Of a stretch of DNA of 35,716 bases, positions 8,997 to 16,101 are shown piece by piece. The notes under the pieces are model-generated. The model made no database searches. It was given only the letters and a program-made list of their open reading frames with translations, and was not told the DNA's origin. The position numbers and the translations under genes are program-made. Origin of the DNA: Peptococcaceae bacterium CEB3 (GTDB lineage Bacteria > Bacillota > Desulfitobacteriia > Desulfitobacteriales > Desulfitobacteriaceae); the NCBI GenBank assembly GCA_001029295.1, contig LDXJ01000028.1:1-35716 (forward strand). Direction: 5' to 3'. Positions within the stretch are counted from its first letter, which is position 1, and each line of letters starts with the position of its first letter.

Positions 8997-9164
8997 ATAT
9001 CGCGCATCCGGGATAAGGTTCCAGGTACTTGCGGATTTCCCACTCAACCAGAACCTGCCTGAATATGGCGCATCCGTGTCTCTTTGAACAGGATATCGGG
9101 CATCAAGTTCCCCCTGAAAAACATATCGTGCATCGGGGTCTCCCTGAAAAGCGTATACGGTATT
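8997..9164. repeat. 30-bp tandem repeat in the leader of the LytTR regulator gene
   Basis: The 12-mer ATATCGNGCATC recurs at 8997, 9063, 9093 and 9123, with a decayed copy at 9153. The last four are spaced exactly 30 bp apart and the first is separated by 66 bp. Between the 12-mers the sequence CCCTGAAAA is partly kept. The period is a multiple of three, and on the minus strand the regulator's frame reads through the array as QGDPDARY-like decapeptides. No start codon with a ribosome binding site precedes it, so it is more likely untranslated leader or intergenic repeat. Confidence 0.6.
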
Positions 9165-9240
9165 TATTTGACCCGGTGCCCTCTTTTTCCTTCTTCGAAA
9201 TTGAGAGAAGAAAAAGAAAACCTTCTGTGATATGTGCAGA

Positions 9241-9272
9241 TAAAAGAACCCCTACCCGTTAAGGTAAGGGTT
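9241..9272 (-). terminator. Intrinsic terminator after the lutA/lutB-like operon
   Basis: Arms 9247-9256 and 9263-9272 form a 10-bp stem with one mismatch around a 6-nt loop. On the minus strand the hairpin is followed by CTTTTA. It lies about 220 nt beyond the stop of the lutB-like gene. The interval 9273-9489 shows no gene. Confidence 0.6.
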
Positions 9273-9489
9273 CGGAACAAAGCCCGGAGAATCATGATCA
9301 CGATCCTGCTCCTGACACAGGCGTGCTCAGAGGTCTGACCGGCGAAAGAAGAATTGACCATGAGAACAAGGCAATCCCGCAGACAAAGAACTAAGGCCCC
9401 AGAACAGGTTGAAACCTAACACCGGCCTTTTCCGATATGAAAGCGGGCCGGCTCCGGGACCCTACGGCCGCTTCCTTGTCTCCTCGGTC

Positions 9490-10761
9490 TCAGGTCTCCG
9501 CCGCGTGTGAAACCCCGCCGGCCACGGCGGCCTCCGGCAAATCCTCTCCCGGCAGCGACTCCCCGTAGACGAGCATTTTCCGCAATTCTCCCACCATGCC
9601 GGGAACATTGATGCGCATCGGACAACGTTCCACACAGCGCCCGCAACGCAAGCAAGTATACAAAAGGGGAGCCGCCTCGTCCAGCCCTCCGGACACAAAA
9701 GCCGTCCAAATCGCGCCGATTCCGCCCAGGTAGGTGTGGCCGAAATGTCCCGCCGTCACTTGAAAGACCGGGCATTCGTACATACAGCCCCCGCAGCGCA
9801 GGCAATGGAGTGCCTGGCTGAAACGCTCATCCCCGGCCATCTGACTGCGCCCGTTGTCGACAAAAATAACGTAGAACTGTTTGGGCCCATGTGCGCCGTA
9901 AGTGGTCACTTTCTCGATATCTCCTGTTTTGCTGGGCCCGCTGATGATATTGACATAGCCCGGAACACCATATTGGGCGTAGCGCCAAGTGACTTCGGCC
10001 ACCTTCATGGCCTCTTGAAATGTGGGTACTATTTTCTCCACCCCGACCATGAGCAGGTGCACGGGCGGGGCCCCTGTGGACAGGCGGACATTTCCCTCAT
10101 TTTCAATGATCACCATGGCCCCGGTGTCGGCCGCCACGACATTTGCCCCACTGATACCGACATCCGCGCTGAAGTACTTCTCACGCAGGAACTCCCTGAC
10201 CGCTCCCACTTCCGCCGCGATGTCCGGCGGGATTTCTTTCTGAAAGAACTTGCTGAAAATGTCCGCCACCTGCTCCCGCGGCACATGAATAGCCGGTGAA
10301 AGAATATGCATCGGACGTTCTTTCTTTAGCTGCAAAATGAACTCGCCCAAATCAGTTTCCCAAACCTCATTGCCATGCTCCTCCAGGTATTCCCTAAGGT
10401 GCAGTTCCTCCCCCAACATACTTTTTCCTTTGACAACCACCTTACCCCGGCCGATGATCTCCAAAGCGAGCCGCAAAGCCTCCTGCGCATCCTTAGCATA
10501 AAAAGCTTTACCCTTGTTGCGCTCTACCGAAGCCATAGCTTCCTGCAGCAGAGCCGCGTTATCTTGTATCGCTCGGGTCTTGATCTCCCGAACCTCAGCC
10601 GCCAAATCCGGAGTGTGCGGAAAGCGCCGCATCGTTTCATCCGTCGTGGCCCGATAAGACTTGACCGCTCTGGACATGGCTTTCTGTATATTTTCATCCC
10701 GGCTGGCTTGATTGAGGTCTTTCGCGTAGTCCGCGAAGGCTTTCGTCAGGTCCGATTTCAC
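9490..10761 (-). CDS. lutB: LutB/LldF-like lactate utilisation iron-sulfur protein
   Basis: A 423-residue protein of the LutB/LldF/YkgF family. An N-terminal LUD domain (about 60-300) holds SGANVVAADTGAMVIIENEGN. Two ferredoxin-type [4Fe-4S] motifs follow: Cys320-323-326-330 (CLRCGGCMYECP) and Cys370-373-376-380 (CLRCGRCVERCP). In Bacillus the LutABC complex oxidises L-lactate to pyruvate, passing electrons through these clusters. This copy is shorter than the usual 470 or so residues because the C-terminal LutB_C tail is reduced. The start overlaps the stop of the upstream CCG-domain gene by 4 nt, indicating coupling. No lutC follows; instead there is a terminator. The electron acceptor is unknown. 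Confidence 0.9.
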   Translation of the reverse strand: MKSDLTKAFADYAKDLNQASRDENIQKAMSRAVKSYRATTDETMRRFPHTPDLAAEVREIKTRAIQDNAALLQEAMASVERNKGKAFYAKDAQEALRLALEIIGRGKVVVKGKSMLGEELHLREYLEEHGNEVWETDLGEFILQLKKERPMHILSPAIHVPREQVADIFSKFFQKEIPPDIAAEVGAVREFLREKYFSADVGISGANVVAADTGAMVIIENEGNVRLSTGAPPVHLLMVGVEKIVPTFQEAMKVAEVTWRYAQYGVPGYVNIISGPSKTGDIEKVTTYGAHGPKQFYVIFVDNGRSQMAGDERFSQALHCLRCGGCMYECPVFQVTAGHFGHTYLGGIGAIWTAFVSGGLDEAAPLLYTCLRCGRCVERCPMRINVPGMVGELRKMLVYGESLPGEDLPEAAVAGGVSHAAET

Positions 10762-11741
10762 GCTGCATACCCCCTAAACAGAAACTCAATCAGGTCCTCC
10801 ACGGCCGTCTTATCGCCCTTCTCCTGTCCGCCTGCCAGAGCCGCCAGGCAGTAGGGGCAAGAGGTAAGAATGGTCTCGGCCCCGGTTTCCTCCAACTCGG
10901 TCACTCGGCGCGAACCCATAACGTGCGAGAGCTCCGGAAAGAGAAGCTTGCCCGGCCCCCCGCAGCAAGTCGTCCACTGCCGGTTGCGTTCCGCCTCGCG
11001 TACCGGTACTCCGGCCCCGATCAGAATATCCCGGATTTCCTCATCCACCTCGAGTTCCCGGGCCAGGCGGCAGGAATCATGAATGACGACCGGAGCGGAC
11101 GAAATCGCGGGCAGCTTGTTCCTTCGTTCCCAAACGAGCTCAACAAACGTCCGTACTTGGATGGAAAACCCAGGCAGCATTTTCGGATATACCAGCTTGA
11201 GCACTTCCGCCGCATGGGGAGAAAGACAGACGACGGTCTTGGCCCGGGTCTTCTCGATCATCCGCCTGACTTTAGGCGCATATTCTTTCAAGTCCTGCCA
11301 AAAACCCAGCTCGTAAAGCAAGGCTCCGCTGTAGAGTTCCTCATCCCCGGCATAAGCCAGATCATAGCCGAGCTTCTGCAGGACAAAGGCCGCCTTGTAA
11401 CAAACGGAGTTAAACCGTTCCCGATCTTTGGCCAAGACGGAAGCGTACACTTTTTCCGCATTGAAGCCCGCTTTGTCCAGGATATTTCTCACTCCCATCA
11501 TCAGGGAAAAGCTTTTGCTTCCTTGGTCAATATGGGTCATGGTCTTGACCAGGGAATCGATAAAGGGCAGAAGTTGATACTCTCCACCCGTATAGAAAAG
11601 GACCTCCCCTTCCTTGGGTAACTTGAGGCCTTTAGCCCAGGCCGCGACCTCTGAGCCCTTCAGCGCCAGAGGGTTGCCGTACTTTACAATATTGCCCCGG
11701 ATTATGTCCAAAACCGGTGGCAGCTTCATCTCGACCGCCAT
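10758..11741 (-). CDS. CCG-domain Fe-S oxidoreductase subunit, LutA/HdrD-like
   Basis: A 327-residue protein with one complete CCG domain in its C-terminal third: Cys224 (HDSC), Cys259-Cys260-Gly (TTCCGGPG) and Cys295-x2-Cys298 (SCPYC). Such motifs bind a [4Fe-4S] cluster or zinc in heterodisulfide reductase subunits and LldE/LutA. The N-terminal part (about 30-200) has only isolated cysteines and no second CCG motif, unlike canonical two-CCG LutA of about 240 residues. The start is taken at ATG 11741 because AGGAAGG lies 9 nt upstream; in-frame starts further out lack such a site. The mRNA leader (11751 to about 11815) is almost pure purine. It forms an operon with the lutB-like gene and probably acts with it in lactate or another 2-hydroxyacid oxidation. 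Confidence 0.8.
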   Translation of the reverse strand: MAVEMKLPPVLDIIRGNIVKYGNPLALKGSEVAAWAKGLKLPKEGEVLFYTGGEYQLLPFIDSLVKTMTHIDQGSKSFSLMMGVRNILDKAGFNAEKVYASVLAKDRERFNSVCYKAAFVLQKLGYDLAYAGDEELYSGALLYELGFWQDLKEYAPKVRRMIEKTRAKTVVCLSPHAAEVLKLVYPKMLPGFSIQVRTFVELVWERRNKLPAISSAPVVIHDSCRLARELEVDEEIRDILIGAGVPVREAERNRQWTTCCGGPGKLLFPELSHVMGSRRVTELEETGAETILTSCPYCLAALAGGQEKGDKTAVEDLIEFLFRGYAA

Positions 11742-12019
11742 GCGCACCATCCTTCCTCTTTTTCTCCCTTTCCCTATTTCTCTTTTTCCCGTCTTTACTT
11801 TTGTCTTCTCTGTCCCTCTTGAAACCGACATTCCCCTAAACCGGGATATACTTATTTCCCAGGCCGAGTCATTAGCCCGGCAGCCTCTCCCGACTATGAC
11901 TTCTCGCAAAACCGTCGCATACCCTTCCTTCTTTATTTAATTAGAATTGAAGAAAAAAGTAAACGCCTTCGGCTCATGTATTATGTATTTTGCAGCCTTT
12001 GCCACCCACCCGGCACGAA

Positions 12020-13015
12020 CTAGATATTTTGAGAAACCGCGATGACGAAAAGGACGTAAAAGGCCGCGGCCCAAGCCAGACGATAAGCCGAAAGTTTCCG
12101 CCGCCGCAAAGTGAACCAGAGAAAGAGAATCGACAGGATCGTGAACAAGCCAGCCATAGCCAAATATTTGTCAAATAGCCAGGGGGTAAAGAGAATCCCC
12201 AGGGCACTGGGCACGGTTGCCTGAATCATCATGGCCCCGCTGATATTGGCCAAAGCCAGCCGCTCTTTCCCTTGCCTGACCCAAATCACTGCGTTGAGAA
12301 TCTCCGGCAGTTCAGTCGCGACCGGACTCAGAAAGAGTGCTACTACGTGGGACGGCAGCCCGATCCTGCCGCTGAGGCTTTCCAAAAAGTGCACGAAAAT
12401 CTGCGAGCCCAGAGCAATCAGAACGAGCGACAACAGGGTTTGAAAAACGATCCAGCCCGTTGCGGGCCGGGAAGAGTGCGGACGAAAGCGCAGCGGTTCC
12501 ATCGCTTCTCCTTTGCCGCTTTCGCCCCCCGGCTTCATCTCCGCGTAGAAATAAAAAGCGTAAGCCGCCAGAAACAAAAATCCGGTCAGAGCCTTGCCCG
12601 TAAAAACGAAAAAACCCAAAGCCACCTTGAAGATAAAGATCGACAGAAACCATGCTTGGTCCCGCCCCAGTTTGCTGCCACGCAGGTCCAAATCCCGCCC
12701 GCTGGCCCGCCTGCGGCTAAACCCAAGCAGACTCAAACCCACGACGGCATAGGCAATCGTGCTTAAGACCAAGGGCCCGCCCAGGGCTGCGCCCACCCCG
12801 ATATCCTTCTGGTGAAGATTCCTGCCGAAAACCACGGCAATGAAGGTTACCACGCTTTCCGGCAGCGCCGTTCCCACCGCGGCTAAAACGGTGCCAACCG
12901 CGTTTTTGGCGATATTGAACCTCAGCCCGGTCCACTCTATTCCGTTGACAAAAAGCTCACAGCTAAAATAGATCAAGAGAGCCGCCGCCAACAAAACCGC
13001 AAAGATAAAGACCAT
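12020..13015 (-). CDS. CaCA-family cation exchanger, predicted Mn2+ exporter
   Basis: A 331-residue membrane protein with two inverted Na_Ca_ex repeats. Alpha-repeat 1 includes GTVLAAVGTALPESVVTFIAV; alpha-repeat 2 includes HVVALFLSPVATELPEILNAV. Both keep the acidic ALPES / ELPE ion-binding motifs. About ten hydrophobic helices are visible, with a charged loop (SKLGRDQ...) between the halves. The ATG at 13015 is preceded by GGGGGA 5 nt upstream. The family exchanges Ca2+ or other divalent cations against Na+ or H+. The mRNA leader carries a yybP-ykoY manganese riboswitch with a terminator, so the likely physiological cation is Mn2+. That substrate is inferred from the regulation, not from the protein sequence. 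Confidence 0.88.
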   Translation of the reverse strand: MVFIFAVLLAAALLIYFSCELFVNGIEWTGLRFNIAKNAVGTVLAAVGTALPESVVTFIAVVFGRNLHQKDIGVGAALGGPLVLSTIAYAVVGLSLLGFSRRRASGRDLDLRGSKLGRDQAWFLSIFIFKVALGFFVFTGKALTGFLFLAAYAFYFYAEMKPGGESGKGEAMEPLRFRPHSSRPATGWIVFQTLLSLVLIALGSQIFVHFLESLSGRIGLPSHVVALFLSPVATELPEILNAVIWVRQGKERLALANISGAMMIQATVPSALGILFTPWLFDKYLAMAGLFTILSILFLWFTLRRRKLSAYRLAWAAAFYVLFVIAVSQNI

Positions 13016-13090
13016 GACTTTCCCCCATCCTGTCAATCCCGGAGTAAACTCCGCCCTTAGTCTCCCCCAAACTTTCCCTTTTATTTTAAA

Positions 13091-13208
13091 GTAAAAGACC
13101 TTTGGCGCAGGTCCCCCTACGCCAAAGGTCTCGTTACGCCGCCAGCGAAACAGTGCCAGGCTCGTAAGCCAGTATGTTGACACTGTTTAAGAAACTACTC
13201 CCCTTCGG
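13091..13208 (-). promoter_or_regulatory. yybP-ykoY manganese riboswitch with terminator
   Basis: Read on the minus strand, the leader starts with CCGAAGG and GGGGAGTAG, then GTGTCAACATACTGG, a hairpin (GGCT-TACG-AGCC), CCTGGCACTG, and GTAACGAGACCTTTGG. These are the conserved blocks of the yybP-ykoY (Mn2+) aptamer. P1 forms between 13202-13208 and 13122-13128. The expression platform is a perfect 12-bp hairpin (13096-13107 with 13120-13131) followed by TTTTA. Its 5' arm reuses the 3' strand of P1, so Mn2+ binding should stabilise P1 and prevent termination (ON switch). The gene downstream is the cation exchanger. Confidence 0.92.
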
Positions 13209-13215
13209 TGGTTCA

Positions 13216-13244
13216 ACTATAACAAAATGCCCGGTTAATTGCAA
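13216..13244 (-). promoter_or_regulatory. Sigma-A-type promoter of the riboswitch/exchanger transcript
   Basis: On the minus strand TTGCAA (13239-13244) and TATAGT (13216-13221) are separated by exactly 17 nt. Transcription would begin close to 13209, immediately before the riboswitch P1 strand. Confidence 0.7.
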
Positions 13245-13352
13245 CACTCGCTCATGCCCGGAACACAGATATTCAAGCAGTCATGTGGCACAACTTTCCT
13301 TGTCGCATCATGAATCAACCTCATACATTCACCCCAACAGGCAAATACTAAA

Positions 13353-13526
13353 GTGAACTCGTTCAGCAAAAGCTGAACATCACGATAGTGTCCTGTGGAC
13401 ACTATCGCCGAAAGCGCTTAGCCTTTAACGAACGCTAGCGCGCTGAAGGATGGAGCCTACCGCCACCGAAGCAGAGGACAGGGAACCGGAACCACTCCCA
13501 CTTTGAGAAGTGGGAATCTCACGATT
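13353..13526. repeat. Palindrome-rich repeat element, possibly IS200/IS605-derived
   Basis: Beginning at AGTGAACTC, two hairpins follow: GTTCAGC-AAAA-GCTGAAC, then GATAGTGTCC-TGT-GGACACTATC. Near the right side is CCCACTT-TGAG-AAGTGGG followed by GAATCTCACG, a layout I associate with right ends of IS200/IS605-type elements and their RNA. The first two hairpins recur in diverged form at 25.08 kb. No transposase gene is present. The rest of the 13245-13549 gap shows no gene. Confidence 0.4.
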
Positions 13527-13549
13527 GGATGAAGTCAGGAGGGATCAGA

Positions 13550-13717
13550 ATGTCGGCAGATCAGGGTAAAAAAAGTTCCCCGCAGGCTCCCGTTGAAAAA
13601 CATGATACCGCTCCCTGGGCGAACATAAAAAAAACGAAAGCAGTTTCCAACGTCGCCATCCCCAGCGAGGACGACGTAGAGTATGCCAAGGAGTGGGTCG
13701 ATCTGAATCAGAAATAG
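13550..13717 (+). CDS. Small DUF3787-like, spore-surface-type protein
   Basis: A 55-residue hydrophilic protein starting at ATG 13550, with GGAGG 8 nt upstream. Its core, EKHDTAPWANIKKTKAVSNV followed by AIPSEDDVEYAKEWVDLNQK, matches my recollection of the DUF3787 family of clostridia (the CDIF630_02480-type spore surface proteins). That family is about 50-60 residues long with an invariant AW-x-I-x2-TK-x-VS-x-V-x-IPS core. No signal peptide or membrane segment is present. It stands alone, between a palindromic repeat element and a region of short tandem repeats. If the assignment is right, it supports a spore-forming host. Function within the coat is unknown. Confidence 0.75.
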   Translation: MSADQGKKSSPQAPVEKHDTAPWANIKKTKAVSNVAIPSEDDVEYAKEWVDLNQK

Positions 13718-14051
13718 GATGCGCTGCTTTTTTCCCGAGGCCATACCTCCGGATAGGCAGTGGGTTTCTTTGAGCAGCGAGCTTTTTTGAACAGGAGGCT
13801 TTTTTGAACAGGAGGCTTTGGAGGGGACAGAAACGGAGCAGAAGCGGGTGACAGCAAGCAGATACTGCCACCCCTTTCTGTAACCGCTCTCTGTAACCGC
13901 TTTGACCATCCCAACCCGATATGAGATGTTCGCCACCGTCCCATCCACCAATCCTTTGGAAAACTTTCCCCTCCATGAATGATTCGCATGAATTTATGCA
14001 ATACTTAGAAGTAAAGGGAATATCCTAACTATCGGAAAGAGGTTGCTGTCT
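13718..14051. repeat. Intergenic region with short tandem repeats
   Basis: This 334-nt gap holds a 17-bp tandem repeat (TTTTTTGAACAGGAGGCT starting at 13783 and 13800) and a 13-bp tandem repeat (TCTGTAACCGCTC starting at 13877 and 13890). Frames open on the minus strand across it are low-complexity Lys/Ser-rich and have no family character. No terminator with a clear U tract was found. Confidence 0.5.
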
Positions 14052-14201
14052 ATGCCGAATTGCCGCTGTCGAGACTGCCAGGGACACTGTATCTGCCATC
14101 AGTGCGGTTTGCAATGCACTTATTCGAAATATGACCTATGCCGTTATGAGGTAGCCCAGCGCCAGAAAGTCCATCCGCTCAGCCGGGTGGAAGACTTCTA
14201 G
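14052..14201 (+). CDS. 49-residue cysteine-rich protein, metallothionein-like spacing
   Basis: Starts at ATG 14052, with GAGG 9 nt upstream, and ends at TAG 14199-14201. Eight cysteines fall within residues 4-30: Cys4, 6, 9, 13, 15, 18, 22 and 30. They form an internal duplication of the pattern C-x-C-x2-C-x3-C (CRCRDCQGHC then CICHQCGLQC). His12 and His16 could also serve as ligands. The C-terminal 19 residues are charged and cysteine-free. This density and spacing suggest a small zinc or other soft-metal binding protein. I do not recognise a named family. It could be missed by gene callers because of its size. Confidence 0.6.
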   Translation: MPNCRCRDCQGHCICHQCGLQCTYSKYDLCRYEVAQRQKVHPLSRVEDF

Positions 14202-14349
14202 TAGAGGTTGAGTTCAAAGGCGTTGAAAGCGTTTTCGAGGCGTATGCCCGCGGACGTCGAATAATTGGATAGAGGTTGCGTGGGTGACCAGGTGTCGTGG
14301 CACCCTCCAGCCCGCTGAAAAAGGCCAAAGTTCTTTAATTCTACATGGA

Positions 14350-14916
14350 CTACACGATTGACCGCGCTTGCATCCTGCTTTCAAATTCGGACTTGAGCAT
14401 AGATAAAATGATCGTATCAAAGTACTTCCCGTTAATGTAAAACATTTCTCTGAGTCTTCCTTCCTCTACAAAACCACTTTTCAAGTAGCACCGATGGGCC
14501 CTCGTATTATACGAATGGACCTTAATCTCAAGACGGTTCATATTAAGCCTGTTAAAAACAAAGTCCTGCAACACCGTCAAAGCTTCCGAACCAATTCTTT
14601 TTCCCCTATTCTCGGCTTCGCCAATCACGATACCTATTTCGGCATGCCTATTTTTCCAATTGATATTGAATAAGTCGATCTGACCAATATATGCTTCTGT
14701 CTCTTTATCGGCAATGACAAAACAATAGGAATTCTGACGTGCGCCTTTTAGTACAGAATCCAGAAAGTCCTCTGTATTATTCAGAGTATGGGGCGCCAGG
14801 AAAATATCTGACAGGTTATCGACTACTTCCGGATCGTTAACCCACTTCCTAATGTGTTCCAAGTCTTCGCGCTTATACTCGCGCAGCATAATCCTCTCCC
14901 CAAATAATCTCGGCAT
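14350..14916 (-). CDS. GNAT-family N-acetyltransferase (RimJ/RimL or SpeG-like)
   Basis: A 188-residue single-domain acetyltransferase. The N-terminus LFGERIMLREYKREDLEHI is typical of the GNAT_3 (RimL-like) subfamily. The acetyl-CoA binding loop is seen as IGEAENRGKRIGSEAL (Q/R-x2-G-x-G/A). The C-terminal YNTRAHRCYLKSGFVEEGRL is the motif-B helix that packs on the pantetheine arm. The substrate could be a ribosomal protein N-terminus, a polyamine or an antibiotic; the sequence does not decide. GGGGGAGG precedes the ATG by 6 nt. The gene is AT-richer than the flanking metabolic genes and reads in the same direction as the LysR gene upstream of it, with 164 nt between them. Confidence 0.88.
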   Translation of the reverse strand: MPRLFGERIMLREYKREDLEHIRKWVNDPEVVDNLSDIFLAPHTLNNTEDFLDSVLKGARQNSYCFVIADKETEAYIGQIDLFNINWKNRHAEIGIVIGEAENRGKRIGSEALTVLQDFVFNRLNMNRLEIKVHSYNTRAHRCYLKSGFVEEGRLREMFYINGKYFDTIILSMLKSEFESRMQARSIV

Positions 14917-15080
14917 ATGGTTTTCCTCCCCCTAATTTACTTTGCAGCCGCGGAAGCGGGCCTGTCGTCTAACGCTCCGCGTATTGCGAACATGTCCCAA
15001 GCCGCTGTCGTCGTATGGCAAAGCGTTCCGGGTTTCTCAGCCGCTTTCGCAATGCTTAAACGAAGACATCTATAAAGGCC

Positions 15081-15974
15081 TTAGGAATTTTTCGCATTGC
15101 CAAAGAGTACATTTACAAAGTTGGCCTTATATGAGGGAAACGACGTGGCTTTTCTCATAGCCAATGCAACATAGTCCGCTTCCAAATAGTGGCTCAAGGA
15201 AATGAATTGCAAATTTCTGTCTTCGATATTCGGATGTTCCTTCACCAAAGTGGCAAAAGAAACTCCCAGGCCCATCTCTGTGTAGACAGAACTAAGTTCG
15301 ACATTCGATGATTCCATGGCAACCCTATATTTAATGTCAAGTTTGCTGAAAAGCTCATCCAGTTTGGTTCGTCCCATCGCCGAGCGTGGGGGCAGGATTA
15401 AGGGGTATTGGGCCACTTGCTGTAATTGGACTTGTGCTTCTCTTGCCAAGGGATGACCTTTTGGTACCATGATAACCGTTTCAGTTTCTTTCCAGCGAAG
15501 ACTATTTAATCCTTTAGGAACGATAGACTCCAGAACCAAACCAAAATCGATGTCGCCTTCTTTGAGAAGGAGCAAGACGTCTTGTTGAGGACGGTCGAGA
15601 AGCGTTAATTCGACCCAAGGGTGCAGCTGGGAGTATGTTCGTATGCGCTCGGGGAGTAAGTGATACAGAGTTGTGAAGGGGGCAGCTAATTTAAGCTGTC
15701 CTCTTTTTTGGCCTTTTAATTCGTTCAAATCATCTATTAAATAATTGTACTTTTCTATTAGCGACTCCGCAAATTGAAAGAATTTTTCTCCTGCGGGCGT
15801 AAGTCGGATTTTGCGCTTACCAATTCTTTCAAAAAGCAGGCAGTCCAATTCTGTTTCAAGAGATTTAACTTGATGAGTCAGCGCAGACTGAGTTCTGAAC
15901 GTGCTTTCAGCCGCTTTAGTAAACCCACCCAATTTCGCGACATAATAAAAGCCAACGATTTGATTCCATTCCAT
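15081..15974 (-). CDS. LysR-family regulator divergent from flK-flA
   Basis: A 297-residue LysR-type regulator. The N-terminal winged helix-turn-helix (about 1-60) contains GGFTKAAESTFRTQSALTHQVKSLE and RIRLTPAGEKF-type sequence (KIRLTPAGEKFF). The inducer-binding domain follows (about 88-290), with LEEGDIDFGLV-like LKEGDIDFGLV and a conserved GLGVSFATL. The start is placed at ATG 15974 because GAGGGG lies 7 nt upstream; an in-frame TTG at 15992 has no such site. The regulator is transcribed away from flK-flA across a 127-nt gap with two dyads, the classical LysR arrangement in which the protein controls both itself and the divergent operon. The inducer is unknown; fluoride or a fluorometabolite would be a testable guess. 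Confidence 0.93.
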   Translation of the reverse strand: MEWNQIVGFYYVAKLGGFTKAAESTFRTQSALTHQVKSLETELDCLLFERIGKRKIRLTPAGEKFFQFAESLIEKYNYLIDDLNELKGQKRGQLKLAAPFTTLYHLLPERIRTYSQLHPWVELTLLDRPQQDVLLLLKEGDIDFGLVLESIVPKGLNSLRWKETETVIMVPKGHPLAREAQVQLQQVAQYPLILPPRSAMGRTKLDELFSKLDIKYRVAMESSNVELSSVYTEMGLGVSFATLVKEHPNIEDRNLQFISLSHYLEADYVALAMRKATSFPSYKANFVNVLFGNAKNS

Positions 15975-15999
15975 GCATTTACCCCTCATCAAGCGACAT

Positions 16000-16030
16000 A
16001 TGAATTTCCTTCATGATTTTAATGAAATCA
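16000..16030. promoter_or_regulatory. Two adjacent dyads, candidate LysR operator
   Basis: ATGAATTTCCTTCAT (16000-16014) is a perfect 5-bp dyad that contains a T-N11-A LysR box. Directly abutting is TGATTTTAATGAAATCA (16014-16030), a perfect 6-bp dyad, also with a 5-bp spacer. The centres are 15 bp apart. Both lie just upstream of the predicted flK -35 region and within the leader side of the LysR gene. Confidence 0.6.
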
Positions 16031-16036
16031 ATTTGT

Positions 16037-16065
16037 TTGTTTTCCAGGCTGGGTTACGCTACTAT
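16037..16065 (+). promoter_or_regulatory. Predicted flK-flA promoter
   Basis: TTGTTT (16037-16042) and TACTAT (16060-16065) are separated by 17 nt. The -35 match is poor (3 of 6), as expected for a promoter needing activation by a LysR protein bound just upstream. The leader to the flK start would be about 30 nt. Confidence 0.5.
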
Positions 16066-16101
16066 TGTTATCAGAATATTTTCGGAAAGGAGTGCCCCAT
16101 A

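Noticed and set aside
8949-9047. N-terminal extension of the LytTR regulator
   Set aside because: It would start at a TTG without a ribosome binding site and read through the repeat region. The receiver domain begins at the ATG-ATG pair at 8948.
13430-13520. Fluoride riboswitch suggested by GGATGGAGCC
   Set aside because: The flanking pairing and the downstream pseudoknot sequence do not fit. The right side looks like an IS200/IS605-type end instead.
13535-14001. Minus-strand frames across 13.5-14.0 kb
   Set aside because: They are antisense to the spore-surface-type gene or read through tandem repeats, giving Lys/Ser-rich low-complexity products in several overlapping frames.
15975-16101. 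Fluoride (crcB-type) riboswitch in front of flK-flA
   Set aside because: I looked for the GG-GAUGG...CC pseudoknot consensus here and in the other leaders and did not find it. The predicted leader is only about 30 nt.
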